64,000 nucleotides of DNA from assembly GCF_018320785.1 (NCBI RefSeq), contig NC_054873.1, positions 20,612,196 through 20,676,195 of the forward strand. Direction: 5' to 3'. Made by a program: the position numbers and the translations under genes. Positions 48,901 through 60,501 of the stretch are shown here, in pieces. Below the pieces are notes generated by a model. The model did not search any database. It was not told where the DNA came from and was given only the letters and a program-made list of their open reading frames with translations. Numbering within the stretch: position 1 is the stretch's first letter; each line of letters begins with the position of its first letter. This DNA comes from Cheilinus undulatus (Eukaryota; Chordata; Actinopteri; Labriformes; Labridae).

Positions 48901-51389
48901 AGGTTCTTTCTGTCAATTTTACACCCATCTACTCCTAAAATGAAGAGTTTGAGCAATGACAATTTTCTACCACCTTTTTGCAATATGCCTTAGCCAGCAG
49001 AAAAACAATGAAACTATATAGAATATTTTCCCAGTCAGCTTGTAACCAGGTGGTTAAAGTCTGACACCATGAGCGAGTTATCAGCTTACTCTGATACAGT
49101 CTTTATCTTTAGGGAGCAAAAGTAATACAATTTGTTAACATATTGGGGTTTTTTATTTGAATGTGATGAGACTGTGTGATGACTCTGAAGTAAAATGTAT
49201 GTTTTGATGCAATGAAGAACAACTAACTGAACTACTGATTATTGTCCTTAAAGACATTCCATATTTTTGATAAGTCTGTTGTTGTTCCCATCAGTGGCTG
49301 GCTGGCTACCATCACATTCTTCAGCACCAACATTGGCTCAGCTGTGGTCATGCTGATTCCTACCGTCATGTTCACTGCTGTGGCTGTACTCTCCTTCATC
49401 GCCCTCTCAAAGGTAATATTAAAGAGAAAATGAAGTTCTCCTTTCTGTAGTTGTATCTACAGAAACTGTATCTGAGCCTAAGCCTTTGGGGCTGTGTTTG
49501 TCTTTGTGGTGTTTGCTGACATTTTAAGACAGTGTCATGTACCTGTCCTGAGTGGATTATAACATTTTAGCTTAAACAAACTTGTGCAAAACATTTTTTC
49601 CTAACTTTCCACGCAGCAGTGGTTATGGATGCTGTGCTATTTCTTTTTGTATTTGGCCTACATTTTAGAATCTAGCAAGCTAGCCTGCTTAGTCAGCTAC
49701 CAAGCTTATTGACCAATAAACAGGGTTTTTGGGTTGGTCTGTTAGCTTCAGTGTCTTGCTTTTTCAACACCTGCTTAGTCTGTGGCAGCTCTCACATAGT
49801 CAGTGCTGTCCAGGCAACGTTAGCTTTTTATTAAGCTCAAATACAAAAATGCAGACAGCAGTTTGCAAGGCATCTACAGCTGGTCATATCTGACATATAT
49901 GAACACTGAATAATGCAGGCTTAGCTAAAAACAAACCCATATACTGGCTTTACATCAACAAAATTCTACTGTTAGGGTGCAGGTTTAGCTCAGTGCATTA
50001 GTCCCAGGGTCAAATCCCAATTCTGGTGCATGTCTTTCTCAGTCTTTCTCCCAGTATTTCTTAGATTTCTTCTGCTGTCCCATCATGAATAAAGAAAAAA
50101 AATTAAAAGCAAAACCAGATTTAATATAAAGTGCTTCATGTTGTCAATGCATGATATTTAATTCTCACGCAAGAGAGCAATGGTTCCCAACCTGGGGTCC
50201 AGGACCCCCCAGGGGGGTTGCCAAAGATCTTAGGTAGGGTGCGAGGCTTTGTTAGCTTTAGCTAAAGCTAACAAAGCTAAAGCAAGCCACTGTTTGCATA
50301 ACTACTTCTAAAACGGGTCTACTCTCATAATTTTATCCTGGAAAAGAAATACAAAAGAATGTCATCTTACTGTGTTTTAACAAACACATGCACCACTTAC
50401 TATGAATCTTTACCATAGCAAATTTAAAGGAAAAAGGTTGTATTTCTAGAGCATGCTGTGCATCAATTTCCTACCCTGTGACAGTGACCTCAAGCATAAA
50501 TCTGTGCTTATCATCTTGCTTGTTCTAGTGGCCTAAAGGGAGGCATTCGTGTTAAGAACCAGCTTAGAAGTCCTCACAGGAGCCTTATAATTATTTTTTA
50601 ATTCCTTTATCTGGATTTAAGGCTGAACTCTCTCAGTATAATTGTCTTGTAACTGAAAACCTTTGGTTGTTTCCTGTCTTTACTCATGTTGTGAGTCAGA
50701 GATCTAGAGTGTTTATGTCAGCATGCATCGACAGAGTCTTGACTGCTGTTGCAGCTGATTTAAGCATGACAATGTCAGACCCAAGAACATCCATCTAAAC
50801 ATCTGACTGTTGGATTCTTGAAATAATCTCTAACACAGACAGAAACTGTATTTTGGTTTTGATCCTAAAAAACTGAAAAAGGTCTTTGGCACATTAGAAG
50901 AAGATATTAATCCTCCATGACAGTCATGGCATCCTCTGTGATGAATCTAACTAATTGCCAGTTCTCTAAAGATTTCAGTAATTATTCTGTGAGGTCTGGA
51001 GGGAGTCAGCTTCTGAAAGTTACCTTATATTTTTCAGGAAACAAGCTTTCTATCAATCCATTCATACTAAGATATCTGGAAAGTCAACTTCCACATTGAT
51101 TAAGAATAAAATACAGATAGATACATTATTTTTGTTACCTTAATTTCAGTTTAAATCATGCATCCTGAAATTGATCAAAAGTCTTTCAACTACTTTACAG
51201 GTGCATAATTTCTACCGTGGCAGTGGTGGCAGTCTTGGTAAAGCCCAAGAGGAGTGGGCCACTGGTGCCTGGAAGAACCCCCACGTCCAGCAGGCCGCTC
51301 AGCAGGCGGCAATGGGAGCGGCACAGGGAGCCATGCAGCAAAACCAGTACTCAGCAGCTCCAACCTACAACTACGACGACCCGATGTAG
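42987..51389 (+). CDS. scamp5: Secretory carrier-associated membrane protein 5
   Basis: SCAMP5 is a neuronal four-pass protein of synaptic vesicles and the trans-Golgi that works in vesicle recycling and exocytosis. It is a short SCAMP lacking the NPF repeats. Coding exons: 42987-42993 (only ATG GCT G), 43150-43269, 46560-46716, 46812-46913, 49295-49412, 51201-51389, giving 230 aa (human 235). Visible: the N-terminal cytosolic segment [18 protein letters not shown]; membrane segments in [51 protein letters not shown] and [19 protein letters not shown]; the conserved E-peptide [11 protein letters not shown] between TM2 and TM3; and the tail NFYRGSGGS...[18 protein letters not shown]...YNYDDPM. 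All borders are GT-AG. Whether this is the a or b teleost paralogue cannot be told from the window. A Tc1 relic fills intron 4 (46914-49294). Confidence 0.95.
44454..45170. mobile_element. Longer relative of the CAGGGTATnTGC MITE
   Basis: Ends CAGGATATATGCAGGGTAT at 44454 and, inverted, CAGGGTATATACAGAAAATC at 45170. The right part (GGTCTTGAAAGAGTTCTTAA) matches the interior of the 20042-20450 element. About 717 bp, non-coding, in scamp5 intron 2 (43270-46559), which otherwise shows nothing recognisable. Confidence 0.6.
46951..48426 (+). mobile_element. Tc1/mariner-like transposon relic
   Basis: Inverted ends TACAACCCTAATTCCAAAAAA (46951) and TTTTTTGGAATTGGGGTTGT (to 48426), extended by GTAAAATGTAAAT / ATTTACATTTTAC. 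Inside, the plus strand carries Tc1-type pieces: [18 protein letters not shown] near 47715, [19 protein letters not shown] near 47790, FQQDNAKPH-like DNA near 47955, and the C-terminal region to about 48260. Stops and frame changes are scattered over the whole length. It begins only 37 bp after a scamp5 donor site. Confidence 0.85.
48490..48680. repeat. hAT-type MITE fragment (TTTTCAACCTTTTTG end)
   Basis: CACTGGTTTTCAACCTTTTTGTCCGAGGCACAC is followed by a CAAGGAACACC / GGCACACCT block. It resembles the frequent fish CAGTGGTTCTCAACC repeats; similar starts are at 50182 (AATGGTTCCCAACCTGGGG) and 57606 (AGTGTTTCTCAACC). Confidence 0.5.
49975..50110 (+). mobile_element. tRNA-derived SINE (copy 2)
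   Basis: GTTTAGCTCAGTGCATTAG (A-box-like) and GGGTCAAATCCCAATTCTGG (B-box-like), then the body GGTGCATGTCTTTCTCAG and a tail with CTGTCCCATCATGAATAAAG plus an A-run. The anticodon arm is collapsed, so it is a SINE, not a tRNA gene. Confidence 0.75.
50246..50277. repeat. Perfect 32-bp palindrome
   Basis: GCTTTGTTAGCTTTAG (50246-50261) is followed directly by its exact reverse complement with no spacer. It lies just inside the NTTCCCAACCTGGGG-type repeat in scamp5 intron 5. Confidence 0.9.
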
Positions 51390-54320
51390 GGCAGAGGAGG
51401 GGGCCGGGCCGCCGTGTGGGAGAGATAAAAAGGGATCAATTAAGAACACAACTCAGAATTAGGTGCCCTTCATTACAACACTGTACAATTCAAACAGAAC
51501 AATGTCATGAATTTTGGTGAAAGTGTACTTTATTTGAATCTGTAGGGCGTGGGAGCTTATGTCAGTCAGTTCACATTTGAATCAACAGCCAGTAGTTTTA
51601 AAGCTGTTGTTTGTTTTTGTTTTTAAATCTGTTATGCTGCTAAATTCAGCTGATAAGTGTGTGTGTTGCTTTACATGGAGATGCTGAATATTTTAAAACC
51701 AGAACCCTGAGCCTTTGAGTTTATTCAGGCAGGTTAATCTGAGCTTTAGAGTGACTTCTCAGCTTTTAAAAGCATCATTAAAGCTCCTGTGAGGAGTTTT
51801 TAGTTAGTTATGAAACAGACTAAAATATTTTAATGCCTCTAGATGAGCTACAATATCAAACCGGACCATCAGTGGCAAGACTTTTGATTTCTGTGTAGTT
51901 GTCTTTTTTTAAGGCTTGTAAACACTGCCGCATGGAAGCCGTCTGACACAGTGATAAAAAGGAGTGTTATGTTGGCTTTTAAAATGAAGTAGAGTCAGAT
52001 TTTTGTTTAGAAAATACCACTTGCACAGGGTAAGATTAGCAACAAAATATCAGGGACTTCTTTGTCCATAGGGGGCGCTAGAATCAACACAAGGCAGACG
52101 TTCCTAACAGGGGCTTTAAAAGACCTTTAATGTGTTTTTGATTTAATGTACCGTGGAAGCTCTGTAAAAAATGTCCATAAAGGTTTGATCAGAGTGGCTC
52201 AACTAATAGGAAAATTTTCAAATTCTCTTCTTGCATAGTCTGATAAAATTATTACAATACCTTATATTGGCATTGCTACATAAATATAAAGCTTTTTGAC
52301 CTTTGAAATTGGATAAGATTAACTGTCTTTACCTAAGTGTTTGGGTAAACACTGACTTTTGTACTAGTTTGTTATCTCAACAACAGAATCCACATCTAAA
52401 ATAAAAAAAACAAACAAAAATACAGCGTTTGAAGGAGGCTGTGAAATGGGACAACCTTTTATTCCCCTTTAAATGTACCTTTTAAAGAATACAGCCCCTG
52501 AATTTAAGACAATCTTGCAGTAGACCGTTGATCTGACACGCCATATGTACCAGAAAATACAAAAATACACAATAAAACGTAAGAAATAAAACTGGATTAA
52601 ACCTCCATGCTAGAGTAAAGGTTAGGATACCAGAAGTTTAAAGTTAAAAACCTAACCTGCAAAACCTGAATAATAAAACGTTTCATAAAGCCGGGTAGAT
52701 AGTCTGCTTACAGGAAAACAAAGCTTTTCCTCCATGAAAACATTATGACCAAGCAAGCAGAGCTTAAAAAGGTCCGTTAGCTGTGTAAGCTACATAGATA
52801 AACGGCCTACATAGATTTTGAGCATTTGCATAGCTGACAAGGCAGCTATGTAAGTTTTGTATCTACATTATCTATGTAGCTAAGTTAGCTTGAGCTCCTG
52901 TTGCTAAAACTTACTCAGCTATAGATAACAGAGCTACGTAGCTAACATAGCCATCGTAGTTTAGGCTAAGCTCACTTAGCATTTATGTAAGCTACCATAA
53001 TGTGTAATCTACATAGCTGTAGCTGTAACTTGAAATACGTTGTGCAGTAAGTTACGGCACTTCCTTTCTGAGATATATTGCGTTTAGATGAATGGTCTAT
53101 GAGAGTGGACTTCAAAGATGTAGGGTCTGCACCTAGACCCCTCTCCCTGAATTGGGACGTAGCGAAAGAGTATCAGTTTCTGATATTCCAAACTTACTCT
53201 GTTAACTAGATTTTTTACTTATTTTTCTTAACTAATGAGAAGTTACTCTGTGCCGGATAAACCTTTCAATTTGAGCCATTTCTTTTCTACATACTCAGGA
53301 AAGATGGTGACTCCCTGGTTTTTAACCTTTAAAGCCCAAATCGTGCTAACATGTTGGGCTTTTGTCTCCTTATTTTTAATCACCATTACTCAACCATTAA
53401 TGGGTGTTTGGTTATGTCATCACGCACACACTAGTTATATGTTAGCAGGTTGATTTCAGTGAGATAAAACTCTGATTACATGTTAAAAGTGAAGCACATG
53501 CAGTATTTAGGATTGCAGTTCATTGGATAAAACATTCCAGTTCAATGTTGTACGTGTTTGAAGTGACCAAAACCAAAACAGATGCAGGTTGGACATAAAG
53601 TAAATATAATAATCATTGTTGTAGGTGGTCATAGCATTGTATGAAGTGATGGATGTTTTCCCTCCTTTTGGCAGATTCTCCCACGTTCCCGTACATGTAA
53701 ATGCTTCAATGACTACTTGTTTCTGAAGATTTCAGGCCTTAGTGTGTCATTTTGTGGCTGTTGGTGTTATTCTATGAGTAGCTGTAATATGATGTTTATA
53801 TCAAAGAAAATAGAACATAAAATCAAGCCCAGTATTTCTTTTTTGAAAGGGAGAGTAAATGTGTGTGTGGCCCCGCTGAGGCTGGAGACAGTGCCATGTT
53901 AATGTCTGTGAAAAGATTTTGTCTTCAACATTTGATAGGTGGTGATTTCAAACAGTATTAGACTTGAAACAAATGTGAAGTATCTGAATGCTTGTTATTC
54001 CCAAACCTGTGAGTTGTCTTGTCTGACTGTGACGATGTGGTACTCTATATAGGCTCTTTGTTCTTTTTACTTTTTCTGTTGTTGTTTTTTGTATCGCCCT
54101 TATTTTGTGTGTATTTAGGATGATGTGTGAGTGAGTTTGAAGTCATGTCTTTCCATGGCTGTGGGTAACAAAATATTGAATTTTTTTTTTTTTTACATTG
54201 TTTTAATTTTCAAAAGCTTCCAAGTATGTTTGCACTTGGTCATCTGCTGCCATCAATGCAAACTAAATTCACTTTAAATCACAGTGCAGCAATACTCTAA
54301 TAAATATATTAAATTGTAGA
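51390..54320 (+). other. scamp5: scamp5 3' UTR
   Basis: From the TAG at 51387-51389 to a likely AATAAA at 54299-54304, about 2.9 kb. Earlier AATAAA signals occur near 52572 and 52672. It contains the TTAA MITE (51778-52119) and a stretch rich in AGCTA/CTACATAG words (52780-53040). The T-run at 54181 lies near the end. Confidence 0.5.
51778..52119. mobile_element. TTAA-flanked MITE with TTAAAGCTCCTG ends (copy 2)
   Basis: TTAAAGCTCCTGTGAGGAG at 51778 and, inverted, CCTAACAGGGGCTTTAA ending at 52119; 342 bp. Shared interior words with copy 1 include GGGGCGCTAGAATC / GGGGTGCCAAAAAT near the right end. If the distal polyadenylation site is used, it is part of the scamp5 mRNA. Confidence 0.7.
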
Positions 54321-56590
54321 TTTATTAGGAAAAGATTCATAAAGACCCAAAGTGTAAAGGTGAAAATTGGGCTTTTACTTGCATTTGGACTAAGGAAGCC
54401 CTGAGCAGACATGCATCATACATTTTATAACTCCATCTGGGAGGACGAGAAGCCATTTCTCACTGTTTTCAAGAGATCTTGACATATCTATCCCTTTATC
54501 TTAGGATCAAAAATATGTTTTTCCATGCCAATGACTTAATGTCATTTTTCCCCTTGAGATTAAATTTGATATAGCTTAAAATTGCAACAATTTTATTTTA
54601 TTTTTTCTCTCATGATGATTTATTTATCGGGCGATACCTCGACTTTTTCTTAGCTCTTAGCTTCTTTAACTTATCTTAAGATAGCAATGGTTTTCCCATG
54701 ATGCTTTTAAAGCTTTATTCTGTGCTTTTTTGCCTTTATTTAAGAGTCAGGAAAGTGGATAGAGTTGGACACTAGGGAGAGACAGACAGCTGATTCAGAC
54801 TGGGTGTGTGGCAGCTGTGCTTCAGATGTGTCAAGTATTAGATTTCATTTCAAAGTGCATGTTGACATCAGGGCTCTAAGACTGCCAGGATGAGTGCTGC
54901 ATCTCACATGGCTAAAATCTAGAGAATAGAGGGCTCAGCTATATTTTCTACAAGCCACATATCTCTTTGGAAAAAATTGACAGGAAAACAATAGAGAGAC
55001 AAATTAATTTTGTTTTAGCAGATATTACTTTTTCAAAGGAAACTCCACAGATTCTTGTCACAGTCTGTCCTGACCTCACTTGTACAGTGTCAGCATCCAC
55101 TTGTAGGTAGATAAAACCTTTGGAGAAAGACAGGGCTGTGACAGCAGTGCATGTGCCTGGTAAGAAACCCATGACAAGACATGCACAGCAGCCGTCACGC
55201 AGCAAACGCTCACCCAGTCTGAAACAGGTGCAGGAAAGGAGTCACAGGCTGGATTCAAACCCATGCCACCTATTTTGAAGACAGTAGCCTTTGCACTTGG
55301 AGTGCTGGGACATATCCAGGGATGGGTATCAAAATCTGGTACCGACATGGTATGGGTACCAATACCTGCCATGCCGGATTACATCATCCCACCCTAGTCA
55401 ACCCAGCCTATCACTGCAGATGATAGACATGAAAAGGCATCTTATATGATTTATGCAAACTTGTTTTATTTCCTCTTTTGATCATTTTGTCATCTAGAGA
55501 AATGACCAAAACAACCAGACATGACTGATTTTCACAAGAAAGAGTGATAAAATGCTTGGATGCATGTCCACTCAGGGCTTCTGTGCAGCCAGACACCACT
55601 AGTATACTGAAACATTTTCACCAGCAGATGCACAGTAACCCTGAGTGTAACCCTGTAAACCATACCATTCACACGTTCATCTGTTAGTAAATGCACAAAC
55701 TTTAACCGATCAGCTAAAGAAAATAAAGGACACATGAAGATGAACAAAAGAGCTCCATTCTCTCTGCGTTTTGTGAGCTCTTGTGTTTTCTGGTGAATTT
55801 TGGATCAGTCCATTATAATGTACATACAGCACAGTTAATGCTATTATAAGTACAGCTGTATAGTCATCATGTAGCAGGAACACGCTGCTTTTCATGTCGC
55901 TGTATCAAAGCTTTCCCATCACTGCACTCATTGTTCCCACATGTACTGTACATTGTTTGATATGTATTATCATGTACTATATCATAACTAGATATAAATA
56001 TATAATAATTACTAAAGGTGAGCTAAATATTAGCCATGGATAAACACATTCAGCAGAAACGTGCTCTAATTAGGTGAATAAAAGGAGGCTGTGTCTCCAT
56101 GAATGAGGTCAGTGAGGAATACATTTTTGTGTATTACTTTTGTATTATTTGGTCTTACCCTGATAGATATTAAACAGTTCTTGTTGCATTCTGCTTGGTC
56201 ATTTGTTCAATCTGCATCCTCTACACATGCCAGAATCTCAACTACTCTGTTAAAGATGAAGACCGGGCCGTGAAGATTTTGCATGAGGTAATTATTACAT
56301 TTGGGAAAATGAATTGCGACCATAAATGACAGAAATTTAGAAACAGATGTAGGTGTAAAGGGTTAATTGATGCTACACATAGCTAACTGATTAAATCTGG
56401 ATATGATGGGGAACTGGTATCTGAGTAACCTGACACACCAGATGGATTTGTTTCACCAGTGAGAAACATGAAAACAGGCAAATCCATCTGCTTTGCAATG
56501 TTATATGCATACACAGTGAATGTTAAAGTGAGGTAAAATGGCACAAAGTAAATAAAAATGTAGATTCGTGCAGAAAACATATTAAACCAA
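54321..56590. other. Intergenic spacer between convergent genes
   Basis: No exons were recognised. A GGATGGGTATCAAAATCTGG / GGTACCAATACC block at 55318-55400 ends CCCACCCTAG and looks like a MITE remnant. The pieces at 54715-54800 (GCCTTTATTTAAGAGTCAGG) and 55200-55310 (GGATTCAAACCCATGCCACC) resemble SINE body and B box in antisense, separated by other sequence. Confidence 0.4.
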
Positions 56591-56596
56591 CAATAA

Positions 56597-57608
56597 GCAG
56601 TGCATTCAGAAAGTCTTTAGACCTCCCTCATGTTTTCTATCTTGTCATGTTGCATCCTAATGCTACAGTTGAAAACAGTCATTTTTATTCTCATTGATCT
56701 ACATTTAATAACCCATCATGACAAAGTGAAAATAGATTTTTTGGGGGGAAATATTTTAGAACACAAAAATACTGAAATATCACATGAGTATAAGTATTCA
56801 GACCCTTTGCAGCAACACTTGAAATCTAAATCAAATATAACTGCAGCACTCCAATTGTTTTTTAGTTTTGCGCTGAGAAGAGGCTCCCATCCAGCCACTC
56901 TGCCATAAACCCAGATCAGTGGATGGCTGCACTGATGATTGTCCTTCTGGGACATCTGTCCCATCTCAACACAGGATCTCTGGAGCTCAGTCAGAGTGAC
57001 CATCAGGTTCTTGGTCACCTATTTTACTAAGGCTTTTCTCCCCTGATGCCCCAGTTTGGCTGGGCAACCAGATCTTAGAAGAGTCCTGGTTGTTCCAAAC
57101 TTCTTCACTGGAGAATTATGGAGTCCATTGTACTCCTTCAGTGCAGCAGAATGCTTTTATAGGCTTCCTGGGATCATGCCATGCAACAAATCTGTCTCTC
57201 AGTTCCTTTGACCTCATGGCTTGGTTTTTGCTCTGATATGCATTGTCAGCTGTGAGGCCTTTTATAGAGAAATATGTGCCTTTACAAATCATGTCTTATT
57301 GGTTTAATTTACCACAGCTTTTTTTTTTTAACCAATCAAGGTGTAGAAACAGCTCAGCAACAATCCAGAGAAATTGGAGGAAGCTGAGCTAAATTTGAAG
57401 TTTTTGTGTAAAGGGTGTGAATACTTAAATCAAGGTATCAGTTCTTTATGCAATACATTTGCAAAAATTTCTCAAATTCTGTTTTCACTTTGTCATGATG
57501 GGGTACTAAGTGTAGATTAATGAGGGAAAAAAAGTTTTTTTTTTCACTATGGCATCAGGCTGCAATATGGGAAAAGTGAAGAGGGTCTGAATATTTTGTG
57601 AATGCAGT
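56597..57608 (-). mobile_element. Tc1-like transposon, internally deleted
   Basis: Ends AGCAGTGCATTCAGAAAGT (56597) and ATTTTGTGAATGCAGTGT (to 57609), the family with CAGTGCATTCGGAAAGTATT ends found throughout fish. On the minus strand 57018-56960 reads TKNLMVTLTELQRSCVEMG, the start of the second DNA-binding subdomain of this transposase. Length is 1.0 kb instead of about 1.6 kb and the catalytic part is missing. Confidence 0.8.
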
Positions 57609-57609
57609 G

Positions 57610-58244
57610 TTTCTCAACCATTTCCTGTCAAGACACCCTTTAAAATTTTGAAAATTGCAAGTAAAAAATCTATTAAATACCAATTTATATCCCTGCCAAA
57701 TTATGTACACGATAGGTTGTTATGGGACTGAGTTAGGTTTGATAACTTATGGCTGTTACATACTGTTAAATGGAAACCTGAGCCTGGGACGATGAACACA
57801 GCCACCTTATTCAGGAAGAGATGGATGCAGACATGGAGCTCCTGCTCCTTACCTGCCAAACTGAAGAAACACTGCATGTTTGTTGTGCAGCCTGTATTGA
57901 AGTAAGCCGGTTCATTGGTTTACGCTGACACTGATGTGATTTCAGGAAGAAGGCATATGAGACAAGTTTGATTATTTACTCTGGGATAGCATATGATTTG
58001 CATAATCATAATTCTTGGCTGAATTTAATGGATTTTTAAGGTACCCAAAGAGAGAGGCTGACATAGGGTATGGTATAGCTTGAGCACAAAAGACTTAACT
58101 TGGCTGTTCATGTTCACCCAGGCAAATTCAGAAAATTTTCAGGAGTTTTGTGCAAGTGTGAGCATGGTTTACTGTATGTCAGTCATGTACAAGGTAACTG
58201 AAAACTCAAATGTGCTAAATGAAAAACAGAGAAACCCATAAACC
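57610..58244. other. Spacer beyond the ube2q2 3' end
   Basis: Starts with a TTTCTCAACCATTTCC repeat fragment; otherwise nothing recognised. Confidence 0.4.
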
Positions 58245-60501
58245 AGAAATAATCTTAAAATTCTTTATTCATAAACTTGATGCAAGTTTACAAATTACTG
58301 TACATGGTCAAAATTTCTTCAAATGGAAAATGAAAAATTAAACAAAACCAACGTGAGCCAACTGCACCGGACCTGATCGATCATCCGTACACTGGTGCCG
58401 GAAAAAGAATCAACAGCAGAGATAAAAATGAATCTTTTCAACCCAGTCCAGTAAGAGAAGTGTGCAAGTCTGTTCACCACGGCATGACCTTTAAATTCAA
58501 TCGTCCCTTCCACGTCCCCTCTGAGTAGAGATTTGGCATTTTTATTGTCAGGGAGGGAGTCTCACAGGGGAAAGTGGTTGTTGAAATTAAAACACAAATG
58601 CCAATCTCCCCTGACACGAGAGCTCATTTAAAGGTGAGGACAGCCAGAAAACTCCCCCCTCTTTAACTTTATCACACATGTAACAACAGGATGTGAAAAA
58701 ACTTAAACCTGAACAACATATTTAGCTAAGGATGTGTGTTTTATTAGATTTGACCTCTTCAGGCACATTATTGCCAGTTGTGCAAAATCAGAAACGCTTT
58801 GAGATCATACACGGAAAACTCCCTAACCAAAAGACTAAAAGTGGCAGCAGTTTGTATTATCAAGCCATTAAGTAGGGTGCTTATCATGCTGCTGAAATCC
58901 AGTTAAAATAGCATCTTTTTGTAAATGTTCCTCTTTTAAAACTGCTTGATTTAGATGAAAAATGTGGCCTATTTTATTATAAAGCTCATTTTCTTTGACA
59001 TCAGATCAGAGGATAAATTCAACTTAAAAGTACCGTGTTAATAAATCCAAGAAAATAACCCAAAATGTGCATGATCAGATATTGTTTGTTACCTGAGTTT
59101 CCATTCAAACACTTTTGCAGACAGTGCTGACAGACTGATTGATGCAGCATGCGTCCTGCATTATGGGGACCACTACAGCATATATTGCATGATTAAGGAT
59201 AAAAGTAAGAGAATTTAATGATCTTTTTTGTGACAAACCGACACACTTCTGTGGTGTTTCTTTATCGCAAAGGAAGCCCTGCGAGTCATGGACGTTTGGT
59301 CGATGACCAAGAAACAAGGGGGAGGTTGTAACATGGTAACAGTCTCAAATCCAAACTGGGCACAGGGAAAACCACTACAATCAATACATGTCAGGAAGAT
59401 TTGATGCAAACAATTTGCTGCCAAACCTGTGAGGAATGCTAAGGAAATAAATCACATCTTAACACCCTTCATTTCATCCCAGCACAGTTCTGTTTCAACA
59501 TTTCCAACTATGCTCTTTATAAAAGTTGAGGCTCCTGTGCAACATGCCGCTGTCTTTAAAAAAACACAAGACTTTGTTTATTAGCATCAAACCAGCCATT
59601 CAACTCTGCAGCTTTACTTAACAGAAAGACCAAGAGCCAAACTGATGTGCTAATAAGGCAAAAAGAGCTTCATTATTAGGTCTACAATGATGCCATAACA
59701 CTCGTCTTATTATCTTATGAAATGTAGCCCTGTTTTGTTATGAACTACTTGTGAATTCCTTCTCCAGAAAACTCTAAATTTTAGTTAAAAACTGCTGGAG
59801 AATGTTGATTCTGCCTGGCCATATTCCTTTGCACTTCTCAATAAAGGCTAAAAGATACCGACTGGTCAATGGTGATGTTAATCTTTAAGAGAAGCTTCCT
59901 AAATATTAAAAGTGGCTCAATTATGCTCTAGGAGGCTGAAATAACAAAAACAAATTGCCAAATAAAATTCTTAAAACAATACCTGTGTTTATGTACCAGT
60001 TAATTAAAAAAGGGGAAAAATAAAAGTTAAAAAAAAAAAAAAAAAAGATTTAAGAGGTTGCAGTTAATAAAAAACAGGAGCAGCTGAAGAGTTTCCGGAT
60101 CAATCTCTTAAAATTTCCATTCAAAGAGGGGTAACTGACTGTGAGGCCCACTTTGTCGAAGCAGCTAAAAGAAAATAGCATTTCCCTACATTTAAAGGGA
60201 GAAAAGTTCTTTTTTTCAAAGACAAATGAGCATGTTTAGAAAACAGAACGAGAGATTCCCTCACAGCTTCCGCCTCACTAAAACACGGAGAGGAGAAGAC
60301 GACGAGAGATACCAGAACAAAGTCTTTCTTTCCTGGAGCAAGAGGGCGAAGGAATACCTGTCAGATGAGCCAACGAGATGGTTTCCACACAAAAGATGAT
60401 AATACATCCCCAGAATAAGTCAGAAGGGGGAAATATTCCAAAGAAAACAAGATACTTTGACCCAAAGACATGTTCTCAGTGCATAGTGGCAGTAGCTCTG
60501 T
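58245..60501 (-). other. ube2q2: ube2q2 3' UTR
   Basis: On the minus strand it follows the TAA at 60504-60502 and reaches a likely AATAAA at 58269-58264. That makes about 2.2 kb. An A-rich tract lies at 60029-60047 (plus strand). No repeat element was recognised inside. Confidence 0.55.

Noticed and set aside
49975-50040. tRNA gene
   Set aside because: A- and B-box-like words are present but too close, the anticodon arm is missing, and a SINE body follows.
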